From Feifania hominis (GTDB lineage: Bacteria; Bacillota; Clostridia; Oscillospirales; Feifaniaceae), in the NCBI RefSeq assembly GCF_014384765.1, contig NZ_JACRSP010000004.1, forward strand, positions 137,172 to 201,171: DNA of 64,000 nucleotides. Reading direction: 5' to 3'. Below, piece after piece: positions 33,147 to 42,640 of the stretch. Within the stretch, counting starts at the first letter, position 1, and the number at the start of each line of letters is the position of its first letter. Under the pieces are notes generated by a model. The model worked only from the letters and a program-made list of their open reading frames with translations, did no database searches and was not told the DNA's origin. The translations under genes were made by a program, and so were the position numbers.

Positions 33147-33590
33147 ATGGAGAGGGAACACAAATTCTACCTTGTGGAATCCTCGGTGCTGCCGAGGGTA
33201 TTTAAAAAGGTGGTGGAGACCAAGCGCCGTCTGCAGACGGGCAAGAGCAAGACCATCAACGAGGCGGTCCGCGAGACGGGAATCTCCCGCAGCGCCTACT
33301 ACAAATACAAGGACTATGTCTTTCCATTCTATGACAAGGACAAAGATAAAATTATCACCTTTACCATTGTTCTGCGCGACGAGCCGGGCGTGCTGCACCA
33401 GCTGGTGGGTCTCTTCTCCAAGCTCAAGTGCAACATCATGACCATCAACCAGTCGATCCCGAACAACGGCGTGGCGACCGTGACGGTCTCGATTGAGACC
33501 GGTTCCATGAAGACCGATGTGGACGCGCTCGTCAAGAGCCTTGCCAATGTCCGCGGCGCCATTGAGGTAAAGGTCTCCGGCCGGGAGTAA
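33147..33590 (+). CDS. ACT domain-containing protein (UPF0735/PheB-like)
   Basis: 147 residues from the ATG at 33147 (GGGAGG upstream). The N-terminal half looks like a helical, possibly DNA-binding segment (INEAVRETGISRSAYYKYKD). The C-terminal ACT domain is FTIVLRDEPGVLHQLVGLFS with INQSIPNNGVATVTVSIET. Family members sit next to amino-acid genes and are thought to sense amino acids. Its place directly before hom suggests it senses or regulates the threonine/methionine branch. Confidence 0.9.
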   Translation: MEREHKFYLVESSVLPRVFKKVVETKRRLQTGKSKTINEAVRETGISRSAYYKYKDYVFPFYDKDKDKIITFTIVLRDEPGVLHQLVGLFSKLKCNIMTINQSIPNNGVATVTVSIETGSMKTDVDALVKSLANVRGAIEVKVSGRE

Positions 33591-33618
33591 ACCATCACAG
33601 CGAAGAGAGGGAGAAACA

Positions 33619-34830
33619 ATGCAGGATCGCAAGATCGCGCTTCTGGGACACGGAGTCGTGGGCTCCGGCGTAATGGAAGTATTGACAAAAAACCATGACA
33701 GTATAGCCAAAAAGGCGGGCTTTCCCATTGAGGTCAAGTACATTCTCGATCTCAGAGACTTTCCCGAGCTGCCCTACCACGACCGGTTTGTCAAGGATTT
33801 CAACGTCATTTTAAATGACCCGGAGATCTCGGTGGTCGTCGAGGTGCTCGGCGGGCTCCATCCGGCATATGATTTTACAAAGGCCGCGCTGCTCGCGGGC
33901 AAGAGCGTCGTCACCTCGAACAAGGAGGTTGTGGCGACCTGCGGCGCCGAGCTTGTCAATCTCGCGCGGCAGCAGGGGCAGAGCTATCTGTTCGAGGCGA
34001 GCGTCGGCGGCGGTATCCCGATCATCCGCCCGCTTCACCAGTGCCTCGCGGCAAACCAGCTCGACGAGATCTGCGGCATATTGAACGGCACCACAAACTA
34101 CATTCTCACCCGTATGATGAAAGCGGGGCTCGGCTTTGACGACGCGCTCGCCGAGGCCCAGCAAAAGAGCTATGCCGAGCGCGACCCGAGCGCCGACATC
34201 GAGGGGGTCGACGCCTGCCGCAAGATCTGTATCCTCGCGGCGCTCGCATTCGGCCGCCACATCTACCCGCAGCACGTCCACACCGAAGGAATCACGAAGC
34301 TCACGCTGGCTGATACGAACTACGCCGAGGAGCACGGCTACGCAGTCAAGCTGCTCGGGCGCGCCGTCCGGCAAGGAGACGGCGCGGTGTACGCCGTGGT
34401 CGCGCCGTTTCTGGTCAGCCACGACAACCCGCTGTCAAACGTCGAGGACGTGTTCAACGGCATTCTCGTCAAGGGCGACGCCATCGGCGACGTCATGTTC
34501 TACGGCCGTGGCGCCGGCAAACTGCCCACCGCAAGCGCCGTGGTCGCCGACGTCATCGACATTGTCAAAAATGAGGCCCATCACAAGCAGATGCTCTGGG
34601 AGGACAGCGGGGAGAATCTCGTCTCGGATTACACCGCCATGACCTACCGCTTCTATCTGCGCGTACAGGGCGCCGACCGCCGGGAGGAGCTCGAGCGGAC
34701 TTTCGGCGGCGAGTGCGACACGGTCGGCGGCGACCTTGCACTCATCACGCGCCCCATGCGCGAGGCGGATTTCCGGAGCGCGGCCGCGGCTTTCTCACCG
34801 CTCGGTGTGATCCGCGTTTTAGACGACTGA
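33619..34830 (+). CDS. hom: Homoserine dehydrogenase
   Basis: Reduces aspartate-semialdehyde to homoserine, 403 residues. NAD(P) motif LLGHGVVGSGVMEVL (about 8-22), the TSNKEVVAT segment (about 97-105), the catalytic-region GGGIPIIRP (about 128-136) and GTTNYILTRMM (about 155-165) are present. The C-terminal ACT domain (about 335-403) is shorter than in some Hom, and begins FYLRVQGADRREEL. 28 bases after the ACT gene. Confidence 0.96.
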   Translation: MQDRKIALLGHGVVGSGVMEVLTKNHDSIAKKAGFPIEVKYILDLRDFPELPYHDRFVKDFNVILNDPEISVVVEVLGGLHPAYDFTKAALLAGKSVVTSNKEVVATCGAELVNLARQQGQSYLFEASVGGGIPIIRPLHQCLAANQLDEICGILNGTTNYILTRMMKAGLGFDDALAEAQQKSYAERDPSADIEGVDACRKICILAALAFGRHIYPQHVHTEGITKLTLADTNYAEEHGYAVKLLGRAVRQGDGAVYAVVAPFLVSHDNPLSNVEDVFNGILVKGDAIGDVMFYGRGAGKLPTASAVVADVIDIVKNEAHHKQMLWEDSGENLVSDYTAMTYRFYLRVQGADRREELERTFGGECDTVGGDLALITRPMREADFRSAAAAFSPLGVIRVLDD

Positions 34831-34843
34831 TGGGGGCGGCAGT

Positions 34844-35722
34844 ATGATACGCGTAAAAGTGCCGGCGACCAGCGCCAATGTCGGTCCCGGCTTCGACAGT
34901 CTCGGCATCGCGCTCGACCTCTACAACTTTGTGGAGATGCAGGAGTGTGAGCGCATTGTCGTCGAGAGCGACGCCGCAGTGCCGACCGATGAGAACAACC
35001 TCATTGTCAAAACCGCCCAAAAGCTCTATGAGCACTGCGGGCGGCGCTTTACGGGCATCCACATCCGGCAGGAGAACCATGTGCCCATGACCCGCGGACT
35101 CGGCAGCAGCTCCACCTGCATCGCGGCGGGGGTGCTCGGGGCAAACCGCCTGCTCGGCGACCCGCTCTCCCCGCAGGAGGCGCTCGACTTTGCCGTGGCG
35201 CTCGAGGGGCATCCCGACAATGTCGCCCCCGCGATTCTCGGCGGGTTTGTGGTGTCGGCCCTCGAGGACGGACACGTGAGCTGCTGTAAGGCGGCTCTGC
35301 CCGACACGCTCAGCTTTGTGGGATTTATTCCCGACTTCATGCTCAGCACGGCCAAGGCCCGCGCCGCGCTGCCAAAGCAGATCGCCCACCGGGACGCGGT
35401 CTACAATCTCTCCCGCGCGGCTCTGATGACGGCGGCGCTTCTCACCGGCCGCCACGAGCTGATCCGCACGGCAATCGGCGATGCGCTCCACCAGCCCTAC
35501 CGGCTGCCGCTGATCGCGGGCGGGGAGGAGGTCTTCCGCCTGAGCCGCGAACTCGGGGCGCTCGGCACCTACATCAGCGGCGCGGGGCCGACCATCATGT
35601 CCATGGTGGACAAACGCGACGAAAGCTTTTATAATAGTGCAGTGGACTATATTGACAAAAATCTGCCAAACTACCGGGTTCTCCGGTTTCATGTGGATAA
35701 TACCGGCACACAAATTTTATGA
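34844..35722 (+). CDS. thrB: Homoserine kinase
   Basis: GHMP kinase making O-phosphohomoserine, 292 residues. It has the N-terminal VKVPATSANVGPGFDSLG, the ATP loop VPMTRGLGSSSTCIAAGV (about 80-97) and the C-terminal GTYISGAGPTIMSM. The thrC (threonine synthase) gene that completes the pathway is not in the window. Confidence 0.96.
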   Translation: MIRVKVPATSANVGPGFDSLGIALDLYNFVEMQECERIVVESDAAVPTDENNLIVKTAQKLYEHCGRRFTGIHIRQENHVPMTRGLGSSSTCIAAGVLGANRLLGDPLSPQEALDFAVALEGHPDNVAPAILGGFVVSALEDGHVSCCKAALPDTLSFVGFIPDFMLSTAKARAALPKQIAHRDAVYNLSRAALMTAALLTGRHELIRTAIGDALHQPYRLPLIAGGEEVFRLSRELGALGTYISGAGPTIMSMVDKRDESFYNSAVDYIDKNLPNYRVLRFHVDNTGTQIL

Positions 35723-35742
35723 AAAAGGGTTGAGAAGCTTCT

Positions 35743-36951
35743 ATGAGTCTGATTGTTCAAAAATTTGGCGGTAGCTCCGTTGCCAATGCCGAGCGGCTGG
35801 AAAATGTCGCGCGACTGGTCACCGACACCTACCGCGAGGGCAACTCCGTGGTGGTCGTCGTGTCCGCGCAGGGCGATACGACCGACGACCTCATCGCGAA
35901 AGCGCATGAGATTAACGACAATCCCTCGAACCGCGAGATGGATATGCTGCTGTCGACCGGCGAGCAGATCTCGATTGCGCTGCTGGCGATGGCGATTGAA
36001 AAGCTCGGTTTTCCGGTCATTTCGCTGACCGGCTGGCAGGTGGGTATGAAAACCGACTCAAACTGCGGGCGCGCGCGCATCAAAGAGTGCTCGGCGGAGC
36101 GCATCCGCTCGGAGCTCGACAAGAAGAAAATCGTCATCGTGGCGGGCTTCCAGGGCATCAACAAGTACGACGACATCACGACGCTCGGCCGCGGCGGCTC
36201 GGATACCACCGCCGTCGCGCTGGCGGCCGTGCTCCATGCCGACTGCTGCCAGATTTACACCGATGTCGAGGGTGTCTACACCTCCGACCCGAGACGCGTA
36301 CCAAACGCCCACAAACTCGAGGAGATCACCTACGACGAGATGCTCGAGCTCGCCTCGCTCGGCGCGCAGGTGCTGCACAACCGTTCGGTGGAGATGGCCA
36401 AAAAATACAATGTGAAAATGGAAGTGCTCTCAAGCTTCGTCAAGGTGCCGGGCACGATTGTCAAGGAGGTTTGTAAATTGGAGAAGATGGAAATCAGAGG
36501 CGTTGCCAAAGATTTGAATGTCGCGAGAATTGCGCTGATGGGTGTGGCGGATGAGCCGGGGATGGCGTTTCGGGTGTTCTCCGCTCTCGCACGCAAGAAC
36601 ATTGACGTGGATATCATCATCCAGTCCCAGGGCCGCGACGGCACAAACGACATCAGTTTCTCCGTGACCAAGGAGTCGCTGCAACCGGCGCTCGACCTCA
36701 TGGAGGAGATCAAGGACGTCGTCAAGGCCAAGGAGATCATCTACGACGAAAACGTGGCGAAGATCTCGATTGTCGGCGCCGGCATGACCAGCAAGCCCGG
36801 CGTCGCCGCCAAGATGTTTGAGGCGCTCTACGAGAAGAGCATCAACATTGAGATGATCACCACCAGTGAAATCAAGGTCTCGGTGCTCATTCGCGCCGAG
36901 GACGCCGACCGCGCGCTCGTGGCGGTGCACGACAAATTCATCGGGGCCTGA
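35743..36951 (+). CDS. lysC: Aspartate kinase
   Basis: First step of the aspartate family, 402 residues. KFGGSSVANAERL at the start (about residue 6), the TLGRGGSDTTAVALA loop (about 146-160) and paired C-terminal ACT domains (about 260-402; VADEPGMAFRVFSAL and GMTSKPGVAAKMFEAL) match the monofunctional, feedback-controlled LysC. It completes an aspartate-to-phosphohomoserine set with hom and thrB. A possible internal start could give a separate beta subunit as in B. subtilis (MEIRGVAKDLNVAR near 36487), preceded by a GGAG-like element, unproven. Confidence 0.95.
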   Translation: MSLIVQKFGGSSVANAERLENVARLVTDTYREGNSVVVVVSAQGDTTDDLIAKAHEINDNPSNREMDMLLSTGEQISIALLAMAIEKLGFPVISLTGWQVGMKTDSNCGRARIKECSAERIRSELDKKKIVIVAGFQGINKYDDITTLGRGGSDTTAVALAAVLHADCCQIYTDVEGVYTSDPRRVPNAHKLEEITYDEMLELASLGAQVLHNRSVEMAKKYNVKMEVLSSFVKVPGTIVKEVCKLEKMEIRGVAKDLNVARIALMGVADEPGMAFRVFSALARKNIDVDIIIQSQGRDGTNDISFSVTKESLQPALDLMEEIKDVVKAKEIIYDENVAKISIVGAGMTSKPGVAAKMFEALYEKSINIEMITTSEIKVSVLIRAEDADRALVAVHDKFIGA

Positions 36952-36960
36952 GGAGAAAAC

Positions 36961-37935
36961 ATGCTTACTGAACTGGGATTTGACAGGGAGAACGACCTGT
37001 TTCTCGTGACGGGAGCCGCCGGCTTCATCGGCTCAAACCTGATGGAGGCGATTGCCGAAGAGGGCTTTCGCGTGCGCGGGCTCGACGACTATTCGCTCGG
37101 CAAAAAGGAGACCGTCAGCCGCCTGCAAAAAGAGTACTCGATCGAATTTGTCTCGGGCAGCGTCGCGGACTTTGAGGTCTGCAAACGCGCCTGCAAGGGC
37201 GTGAGCTATGTGCTGCACCAGGCGGCGTGGGGGTCCGTGCCGCGGTCGCTCGCACAGCCGCTCGACTACGACCGTATGAACATCACGGGGACACTCAACA
37301 TGATGCAGGCTGCGCGTGAACAGGGCGTCAGACGCTTTGTCTACGCCTCCTCCTCGGCGGTCTACGGCGACATAGAGGCGAGCACCATGGTCGAGGGGCT
37401 CGAGGGCAATGCCCCGTCGCCCTACGCGCTGACAAAGCAGGTGGACGAGCTCTACGCCAGACTCTACTCGACGGTCTACGGCCTTGAGTGCGTCGGGCTT
37501 CGCTACTTCAACGTCTACGGCAAGAATCAGGACCCGCACGGCGCATATGCGGCGGTCATCCCGATCTTCATCAAGGCGCTGCTCGAAAACCGCGAGCCGA
37601 CCATTTTTGGCGACGGCAGCGCGACGCGCGACTACATCCATGTGTCGGATGTGGTGCGAGCGAATCTGCTCGCGGCAAAGGCGCCGGCGGCCGCCGTGGG
37701 CGAGGCGTTCAACATCGGCTCAGGGCGGGAGACGAGTCTCAACCGGCTCTTCTCCATCATCCGCGACACGCTGTGCATCGAGATCGAGCCGATCTATGAG
37801 CCCGAGCGGCCGGGCGACGTGCCCCACTCGGTGGCGAGTGTGTCAAAGGCCCGCGACGTGCTCGGCTTCGAGAGCGAAGTGGAGCTGCGCGAGGGCATCA
37901 AAAAGACCATAGAGTGGTACCGCAACAACCTGTGA
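36961..37935 (+). CDS. NAD-dependent sugar-nucleotide epimerase (WbpP/UDP-GlcNAc 4-epimerase-like)
   Basis: Extended SDR enzyme, 324 residues. The Rossmann motif is TGAAGFIGSNL (about 18-28), the active-site SSSAVYGD and YALTK (Tyr and Lys, about 158-162). GSVPRSLAQP (about 90-99) resembles the WbpP/TviC signature rather than classical GalE. FNVYG and RDYIHVSDVV follow. It is 9 bases after lysC, an odd partner for amino-acid genes, and is followed by a terminator. Probably supplies a C4-epimerised UDP sugar for surface glycans, possibly the polymer handled by the GT4-CsaB protein. Confidence 0.88.
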   Translation: MLTELGFDRENDLFLVTGAAGFIGSNLMEAIAEEGFRVRGLDDYSLGKKETVSRLQKEYSIEFVSGSVADFEVCKRACKGVSYVLHQAAWGSVPRSLAQPLDYDRMNITGTLNMMQAAREQGVRRFVYASSSAVYGDIEASTMVEGLEGNAPSPYALTKQVDELYARLYSTVYGLECVGLRYFNVYGKNQDPHGAYAAVIPIFIKALLENREPTIFGDGSATRDYIHVSDVVRANLLAAKAPAAAVGEAFNIGSGRETSLNRLFSIIRDTLCIEIEPIYEPERPGDVPHSVASVSKARDVLGFESEVELREGIKKTIEWYRNNL

Positions 37936-37946
37936 GACAAAAGCGG

Positions 37947-37977
37947 GGCCCCCGGACAAGAGTCCGGGGGCCTTTTT
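37947..37977 (+). terminator. Rho-independent terminator of the lysC-epimerase operon
   Basis: Perfect stem GGCCCCCGGAC / GTCCGGGGGCC, 4-base loop, then TTTTT. Confidence 0.92.
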
Positions 37978-37986
37978 GCTGTCGTG

Positions 37987-39309
37987 TCAGAGCCGTGCAG
38001 GCTCCGGCGCCCTGCGGTGCAGCAGCGACCGGGCAAGCGAACACAGAGGCACGGCGAAGAGGTAGAACGCGTACGGCAGCGCTCCGTTTCCGACGCCGAG
38101 CGCCGCGAGGGGAACCGCCGCGGCAATGCTCCACGGGATGAGGCCCGCCGTCACGATGACGGAGTCCTCCATGTCGAGGGCGAGACGCTGCCGGTCGTCG
38201 CCGTAGAGACCGCGGGTCAGCTGGCAGGTGAGCATGGTGGCAAGCGTCTGGTTGCAGGAGAAGGCGTTGGTCACCAGAGCCGTCAGCAGCGTCACGCCGA
38301 AGCGGGTCAGGGACTTTGCAAGCCGGCCGAGCGCAGACTCGATTCCCGCGAGGAGCCCGGTTCCCTCAAAGATGCCCGAATAGGTCGATGTGACGAGCAC
38401 CACCGCGATGACGCTGAGCATGCTCACAAGACCGCCTCCGCCGATGATGGCGGCAAAGGGGCCGCCGCCCCCGGCCCGAAAGCCGAATACCAGCGTGTGC
38501 AGAACGGCCGTCAGAGACTGACCCTGAATCAGGATGCTGATTACCGCTGCGCCGAGTGTGCTCAAAAAGATACAGAGACTGACATTGACGCGGCACAGGC
38601 ACAGCACAAGGAGCAGGACCGCCGGCAGAATGGTCAGCGGATGCAGCGAGAAGAGAGCCTTGATCTCGCCGAGCACTTCGCGGTCGAGACGCGAAAGCGG
38701 GTTTGCAAGCGAGAGAGCGAGATAGCCGCCCGTGCAGAGCAGAAGAGCGGGGAGCCCCGAACGCAGCATGTTTTTCACATTTCGGTAGAGCTCGGTATCG
38801 GTGAGGGCGGCGACCATGTTCGCGCTCGACGAGGTGGGCGCGCAACGGTCGCCGAAGTAGGCTCCCGAGATGACGGCGCCGGCCGCGAGCAGCGGGTCGA
38901 CTCCGCCGCTTCTCGCGAGCATCATCAGCACCACGCCGATGGTGCTCACCGTGCCGAACGATGTGCCGAGCAGAAAGGAGAACAGGCAGGTCAGCAGAAA
39001 GCAGAGCAGCACAAAGAGAGGCGCGCTGATGATGCCCGCGCCGTGGTAGACAAAGAAGCTGACCGTGCCCGCCGACCGCCACACGGCGGTGACACAGCCG
39101 ATCAGAGCCATGATGCGCAGCACGACCAGTGAGCGCCGCGCGCCGGAAAGCATCATCCGCCCGAGCTCACACGGGCGAAATCCTCGGCGCAGCGAGACGC
39201 CGAGAAAGCACATAAGCCCCGCAAGCAGGGGCAGCAGAACCGGCAGATTCCACACGAGCCCCGCGCAGAGCGCGGCGAGAAAGACAAGAAGAGCCACCAG
39301 AAGATCCAA
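37987..39309 (-). CDS. Na+/H+ antiporter NhaC family protein
   Basis: 440 residues with about 11 membrane segments. The signature AVISGAYFGDRCAPTSSSANMVA (first part near residue 148) contains the acidic-asparagine motif of NhaC. It starts at a TTG (39309) with GGGAGG eight bases upstream. Single gene, converging with the epimerase operon. Substrates could be Na+/H+ or malate-lactate/lysine-type exchange, as in some NhaC relatives. Confidence 0.88.
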   Translation of the reverse strand: MDLLVALLVFLAALCAGLVWNLPVLLPLLAGLMCFLGVSLRRGFRPCELGRMMLSGARRSLVVLRIMALIGCVTAVWRSAGTVSFFVYHGAGIISAPLFVLLCFLLTCLFSFLLGTSFGTVSTIGVVLMMLARSGGVDPLLAAGAVISGAYFGDRCAPTSSSANMVAALTDTELYRNVKNMLRSGLPALLLCTGGYLALSLANPLSRLDREVLGEIKALFSLHPLTILPAVLLLVLCLCRVNVSLCIFLSTLGAAVISILIQGQSLTAVLHTLVFGFRAGGGGPFAAIIGGGGLVSMLSVIAVVLVTSTYSGIFEGTGLLAGIESALGRLAKSLTRFGVTLLTALVTNAFSCNQTLATMLTCQLTRGLYGDDRQRLALDMEDSVIVTAGLIPWSIAAAVPLAALGVGNGALPYAFYLFAVPLCSLARSLLHRRAPEPARL

Positions 39310-39409
39310 GCAAAGCGCCTCCCAACACTGACGTAGGCCCTCATTTTATCGCAGAGGGCCGCCAATTTGCAAGGGGGTAAAACAATTTACAACAAATTTC
39401 AACCAACAA

Positions 39410-39438
39410 TTGCATTTTATTTTATTATCTATTAGAAT
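39410..39438 (+). promoter_or_regulatory. Promoter of the first MATE gene
   Basis: TTGCAT (39410-39415) and TAGAAT (39433-39438), 17-base spacing within an AT-rich stretch. Confidence 0.65.
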
Positions 39439-39487
39439 AGTATGGTTGCAAACAGAAGAAAGAGGTTCCATTGAGAGGAGTGATGGA

Positions 39488-40858
39488 ATGGAACAGAACA
39501 AAGAGAACAAGATGGCAAACACACCGATGCTCAAACTCATCTTATCCATGTCGGTGCCGGCCATGTTCTCCATGCTGGTGCAGGCGCTCTACAACATTGT
39601 CGACAGCGTCTATGTCTCCCACTACAGCCCAGACGCGCTGACCGCGCTGTCGCTTGCCTTCCCGATTCAGTCGCTGATCATAGCGGTGGGGGTCGGTACC
39701 GGCATCGGTATCAACTCGCTCGTCTCGCGCCGCCTCGGCGAGGGCCGGCGCGAGGAGGCGGACAAGGCGGCGTCCCACGGAATGGTGCTCGGCGTCATCA
39801 ACGGCCTTGTGACCGCGCTGCTCGGCATTCTGTTCACCGGTACATTCTTTGGCTCTTTTCAGCCGACGCAGACCGTCTTTTCGATGGGCTGCCAGTATGT
39901 CTACACGGTGACGATCTGCTCGCTTTTCGTCTACGTCGAGATCAATGTGGAGAAGACGCTTCAGGCGACGGGCAACATGATCTACCCGATGCTCTTTCAG
40001 CTCACCGGTGCGATTGTGAACATCATACTGGATCCCATCATGATCTTCGGCTACCTCGGCTGCCCGGAGATGGGGGTGTTCGGTGCGGCGCTCGCAACCG
40101 TCATCGGCCAGTTCTGCGCGCTCGCGTTCTCGGTGTATGTGCTGCGCACAAAGAGCCATGAGGTCAAGATCAATCTCAGGCATTTTCGCTTTGAGGGGAG
40201 CACAGTCAAAAACATCTATCAGGTTGGCATTCCCTCCATCATCATGCAGTCGATCACGGCGTTTCTCGTGACGCTGCTCAATGGCATTCTCATCAAATTC
40301 TCCGAGGCCGCGGTCTCGGTGCTCGGCGTCTACTTCAAGCTGCAGTCCTTTGTGTTCATGCCGGTGTTCGGCCTGACGCAGGGGGTCATGCCCATCATGG
40401 GCTACAGCTATGGCGCAAAGAAGAAGCAGCGGCTCGTCTCGGCGCTCAAGATCGGCATTGTCTTTGCCATCGTCATCATGGCTGTCGGCTTTGCGATCTT
40501 CCAGCTCGTGCCCGATCTGCTGCTCGACATCTTCAAGGCCGACCCGGAGGTCATGCGAATCGGCGTACCGGCGTTGAAGATCATCTCGCTGTCGTTTATT
40601 CCGGCGGCGCTCGGCATTTTGTTTTCGACCATGTTCCAGGCGGTGGGCCTCGGCACGCGCAGCCTGATCGTGTCGGTGCTGCGGCAGCTTGTGCTCATTC
40701 TGCCGTCGGCCTACCTCTTCGCACGCATCGGCGTGGAGTATGTGTGGTATTCGTTCCCGCTCGCGGAGGGCGTCTCATTCATTGTGAGTGTGCTGCTCTT
40801 CTGGCAGGTCTACCGCAAATATGTGAAAAATCTCGACTCACCTCTACAGGTGGCATAG
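39488..40858 (+). CDS. MATE family efflux transporter (first copy)
   Basis: 456 residues from the ATG at 39488, seven bases after GGAG; the open frame extends upstream to 39410 but overlaps the promoter. Twelve-helix MATE fold in two halves; AALATVIGQFCALAFSVYVL and GMSYGAK-like MGYSYGAKKKQRL are typical. No specific substrate can be inferred. Followed by its own terminator. Confidence 0.93.
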   Translation: MEQNKENKMANTPMLKLILSMSVPAMFSMLVQALYNIVDSVYVSHYSPDALTALSLAFPIQSLIIAVGVGTGIGINSLVSRRLGEGRREEADKAASHGMVLGVINGLVTALLGILFTGTFFGSFQPTQTVFSMGCQYVYTVTICSLFVYVEINVEKTLQATGNMIYPMLFQLTGAIVNIILDPIMIFGYLGCPEMGVFGAALATVIGQFCALAFSVYVLRTKSHEVKINLRHFRFEGSTVKNIYQVGIPSIIMQSITAFLVTLLNGILIKFSEAAVSVLGVYFKLQSFVFMPVFGLTQGVMPIMGYSYGAKKKQRLVSALKIGIVFAIVIMAVGFAIFQLVPDLLLDIFKADPEVMRIGVPALKIISLSFIPAALGILFSTMFQAVGLGTRSLIVSVLRQLVLILPSAYLFARIGVEYVWYSFPLAEGVSFIVSVLLFWQVYRKYVKNLDSPLQVA

Positions 40859-40866
40859 TAAGAGAA

Positions 40867-40895
40867 AGCGCCCGGCTGCTGCCGGGCGCTTTTCT
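40867..40895 (+). terminator. Rho-independent terminator of the first MATE gene
   Basis: Stem AGCGCCCGGC / GCCGGGCGCT, 4-base loop, then TTTCTTT. Confidence 0.88.
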
Positions 40896-40939
40896 TTATG
40901 AACCGTGTCAATTCCCGCCGTTTCGGCGGGGCAAATTTT

Positions 40940-42565
40940 TCAGCCCTGCAGTCCTGCAAGACCGCGGCGGAAAGCCTCCAGCGTCTCGGGGGTCTCGTCG
41001 AGCCAGTAGGGGCGTGCCGCCGTACCCTCGCGGCCGGGCCGGGTATCAAAGTCCGCATAGTGGAACCAGACCGCCGCCTTGATGTTCGGAAAGGTCTTCA
41101 GATCGGCAAACATCTCGGTGATCCACCGCGCCTTGTCTCCGCCAAAGGAACTCGAGGAGAACTCGGTGATGATCCAGGGGAATTTGCCGAAGACAGGCTC
41201 ATAGCTGCGGTTGAGTGCGCGGTAGATCCGCTCAAAGGAGCGCCACACCTCGCCGGTCTCGGCGTTGTAGTAGGTGCCGGTGTTGTAGCCGGTCAGGCCG
41301 ATCATCTGCACATACTCATCACCCGGGTAGTAGCACAGAAAGTTGTTCCACTTGTTCGGCGGGTAGTTGTTGTCGTTGGGATTGAAGACCCAGATGGCGT
41401 TTGTGACGCCCTCCTGCTCAAAGATGCGGTAGAAGCGCTGCCACACGCTGCGGTAGAGCTCGGGATCGCCGAGGGTGACGATGCCGCTGTAGCTGGTCCA
41501 GTCGCTGTTCATCTCGTTGTTGAGCCGGAAGAGCAGCGGCCGCCCAAAGGCCTTGATGTTCTGCGCGAGCGCGCGAATCTGCCCGTCAAGACGGCCGTCG
41601 GCAAGATCAAACATGGGGGTGTAGCCGAAGATGTCCTCGTTGTTCTGAGCCGAAACCTGAATGGTCAGTTCCACCGTCTTGCCGAGCTCGGCCGCTTTCT
41701 CCATAGCGGCCATGGGAAAGGGCATGTGGAGCTGGCTGTAGATCAGCGAGATTTCAAAGCGGTAGTCGAGGCGCTCCTCCAGAGACAGAAGTTCGCCCTC
41801 ATCGACATTCACCTGCAGCGGGGAGGAGAAGATGCCGAAGTCCACGCCGTCCGACTCGAGGTAGTGCCGGTAGAGCGCGCGTGTGGGCTCGTCCCACTGG
41901 GCGGGCAGATGGGGCTCGGCTTCGCGGTGCGAATAGGAGAACCCCACAGGCTCGCTCGACCGATAGGTCTCAAGCAGCGCCCGGCAGCGGGGGAGAAAGG
42001 CGTCGTCCGCCTGCGTGCCGCGAAAGAGAAAGCGCATATAGTTTTGGCCGCCGGTGTAGAGATAGGCATAAGCATAGACCTTTGGCAGCCCATTTTCGGC
42101 GCCGGGCCGCTCGAGCGCGAGCAGATCACACCGCAGCCCGCCCACATCGAACGTCTCGTCACACAGCAGATTCAGCCCGTTTGCCGCGCGAAAGCCCTCG
42201 TGGGTGTAAAAGCGGTTCTGGTAGTAGTCGATGTAGCCCTCCACGTCCTCGTAGGGGGAGCGCTCACAGCTGACGGTGACGCTGTAGTCGGGCGTGTCGG
42301 CCTGTACAAGAAGCTGGCAGAGGGAGCAGTCAAACTGCGTCCCGGCGGGGAAGTCGAGTGTGTAGCCCTCGGGATAATTGACAAAGCGCAGCGCGCCATC
42401 CTCCTGCGCAGTCACGGTTTTGATGTCGTGGGTGCGCGGGCTCTTGTTCGTCGACTCAGCGCGCACGCCGTTTACGAAACAGTAGTCGGCGCGCGGCGCG
42501 CCGCCGCACCCTGAGAGAACGGTCAGGCAGAGAGCGCACAGCGCCAGCATCAGTATTTTTTTCAA
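40940..42565 (-). CDS. GH26-like glycoside hydrolase lipoprotein
   Basis: 541 residues, secreted and lipid-anchored. The signal peptide is KKILMLALCALCLTVLSGC (lipobox LSGC, Cys20), starting at a TTG (42565) with GGAGG nine bases upstream. Residues about 30-235 form a region I do not recognise. The C-terminal part (about 238-541) resembles GH26 beta-mannanase barrels: the acid/base motif RLNNEMN (Glu351), the nucleophile motif IITEFS (Glu468) and an aromatic WFHYADFD near 500. It could cleave mannan or a related glycan, or be a surface polysaccharide hydrolase. Single gene. Confidence 0.8.
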   Translation of the reverse strand: MKKILMLALCALCLTVLSGCGGAPRADYCFVNGVRAESTNKSPRTHDIKTVTAQEDGALRFVNYPEGYTLDFPAGTQFDCSLCQLLVQADTPDYSVTVSCERSPYEDVEGYIDYYQNRFYTHEGFRAANGLNLLCDETFDVGGLRCDLLALERPGAENGLPKVYAYAYLYTGGQNYMRFLFRGTQADDAFLPRCRALLETYRSSEPVGFSYSHREAEPHLPAQWDEPTRALYRHYLESDGVDFGIFSSPLQVNVDEGELLSLEERLDYRFEISLIYSQLHMPFPMAAMEKAAELGKTVELTIQVSAQNNEDIFGYTPMFDLADGRLDGQIRALAQNIKAFGRPLLFRLNNEMNSDWTSYSGIVTLGDPELYRSVWQRFYRIFEQEGVTNAIWVFNPNDNNYPPNKWNNFLCYYPGDEYVQMIGLTGYNTGTYYNAETGEVWRSFERIYRALNRSYEPVFGKFPWIITEFSSSSFGGDKARWITEMFADLKTFPNIKAAVWFHYADFDTRPGREGTAARPYWLDETPETLEAFRRGLAGLQG

Positions 42566-42583
42566 ATCGGCACCTCCTGCCTC

Positions 42584-42624
42584 AAGCTACTGATAGCTTA
42601 AGCCATCCGGTGGGGGAAAGTCAA
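42584..42624 (-). promoter_or_regulatory. Promoter region of the GH26-like gene with palindrome
   Basis: On the minus strand TTGACT (42619-42624) has a poor -10, and the place of the -10 is taken by a perfect inverted repeat AAGCTA-ctga-TAGCTT (42584-42599). A weak -10 covered by a palindrome suggests an activator- or repressor-controlled promoter. Confidence 0.45.
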
Positions 42625-42640
42625 GCTTTCATATAGCGCA

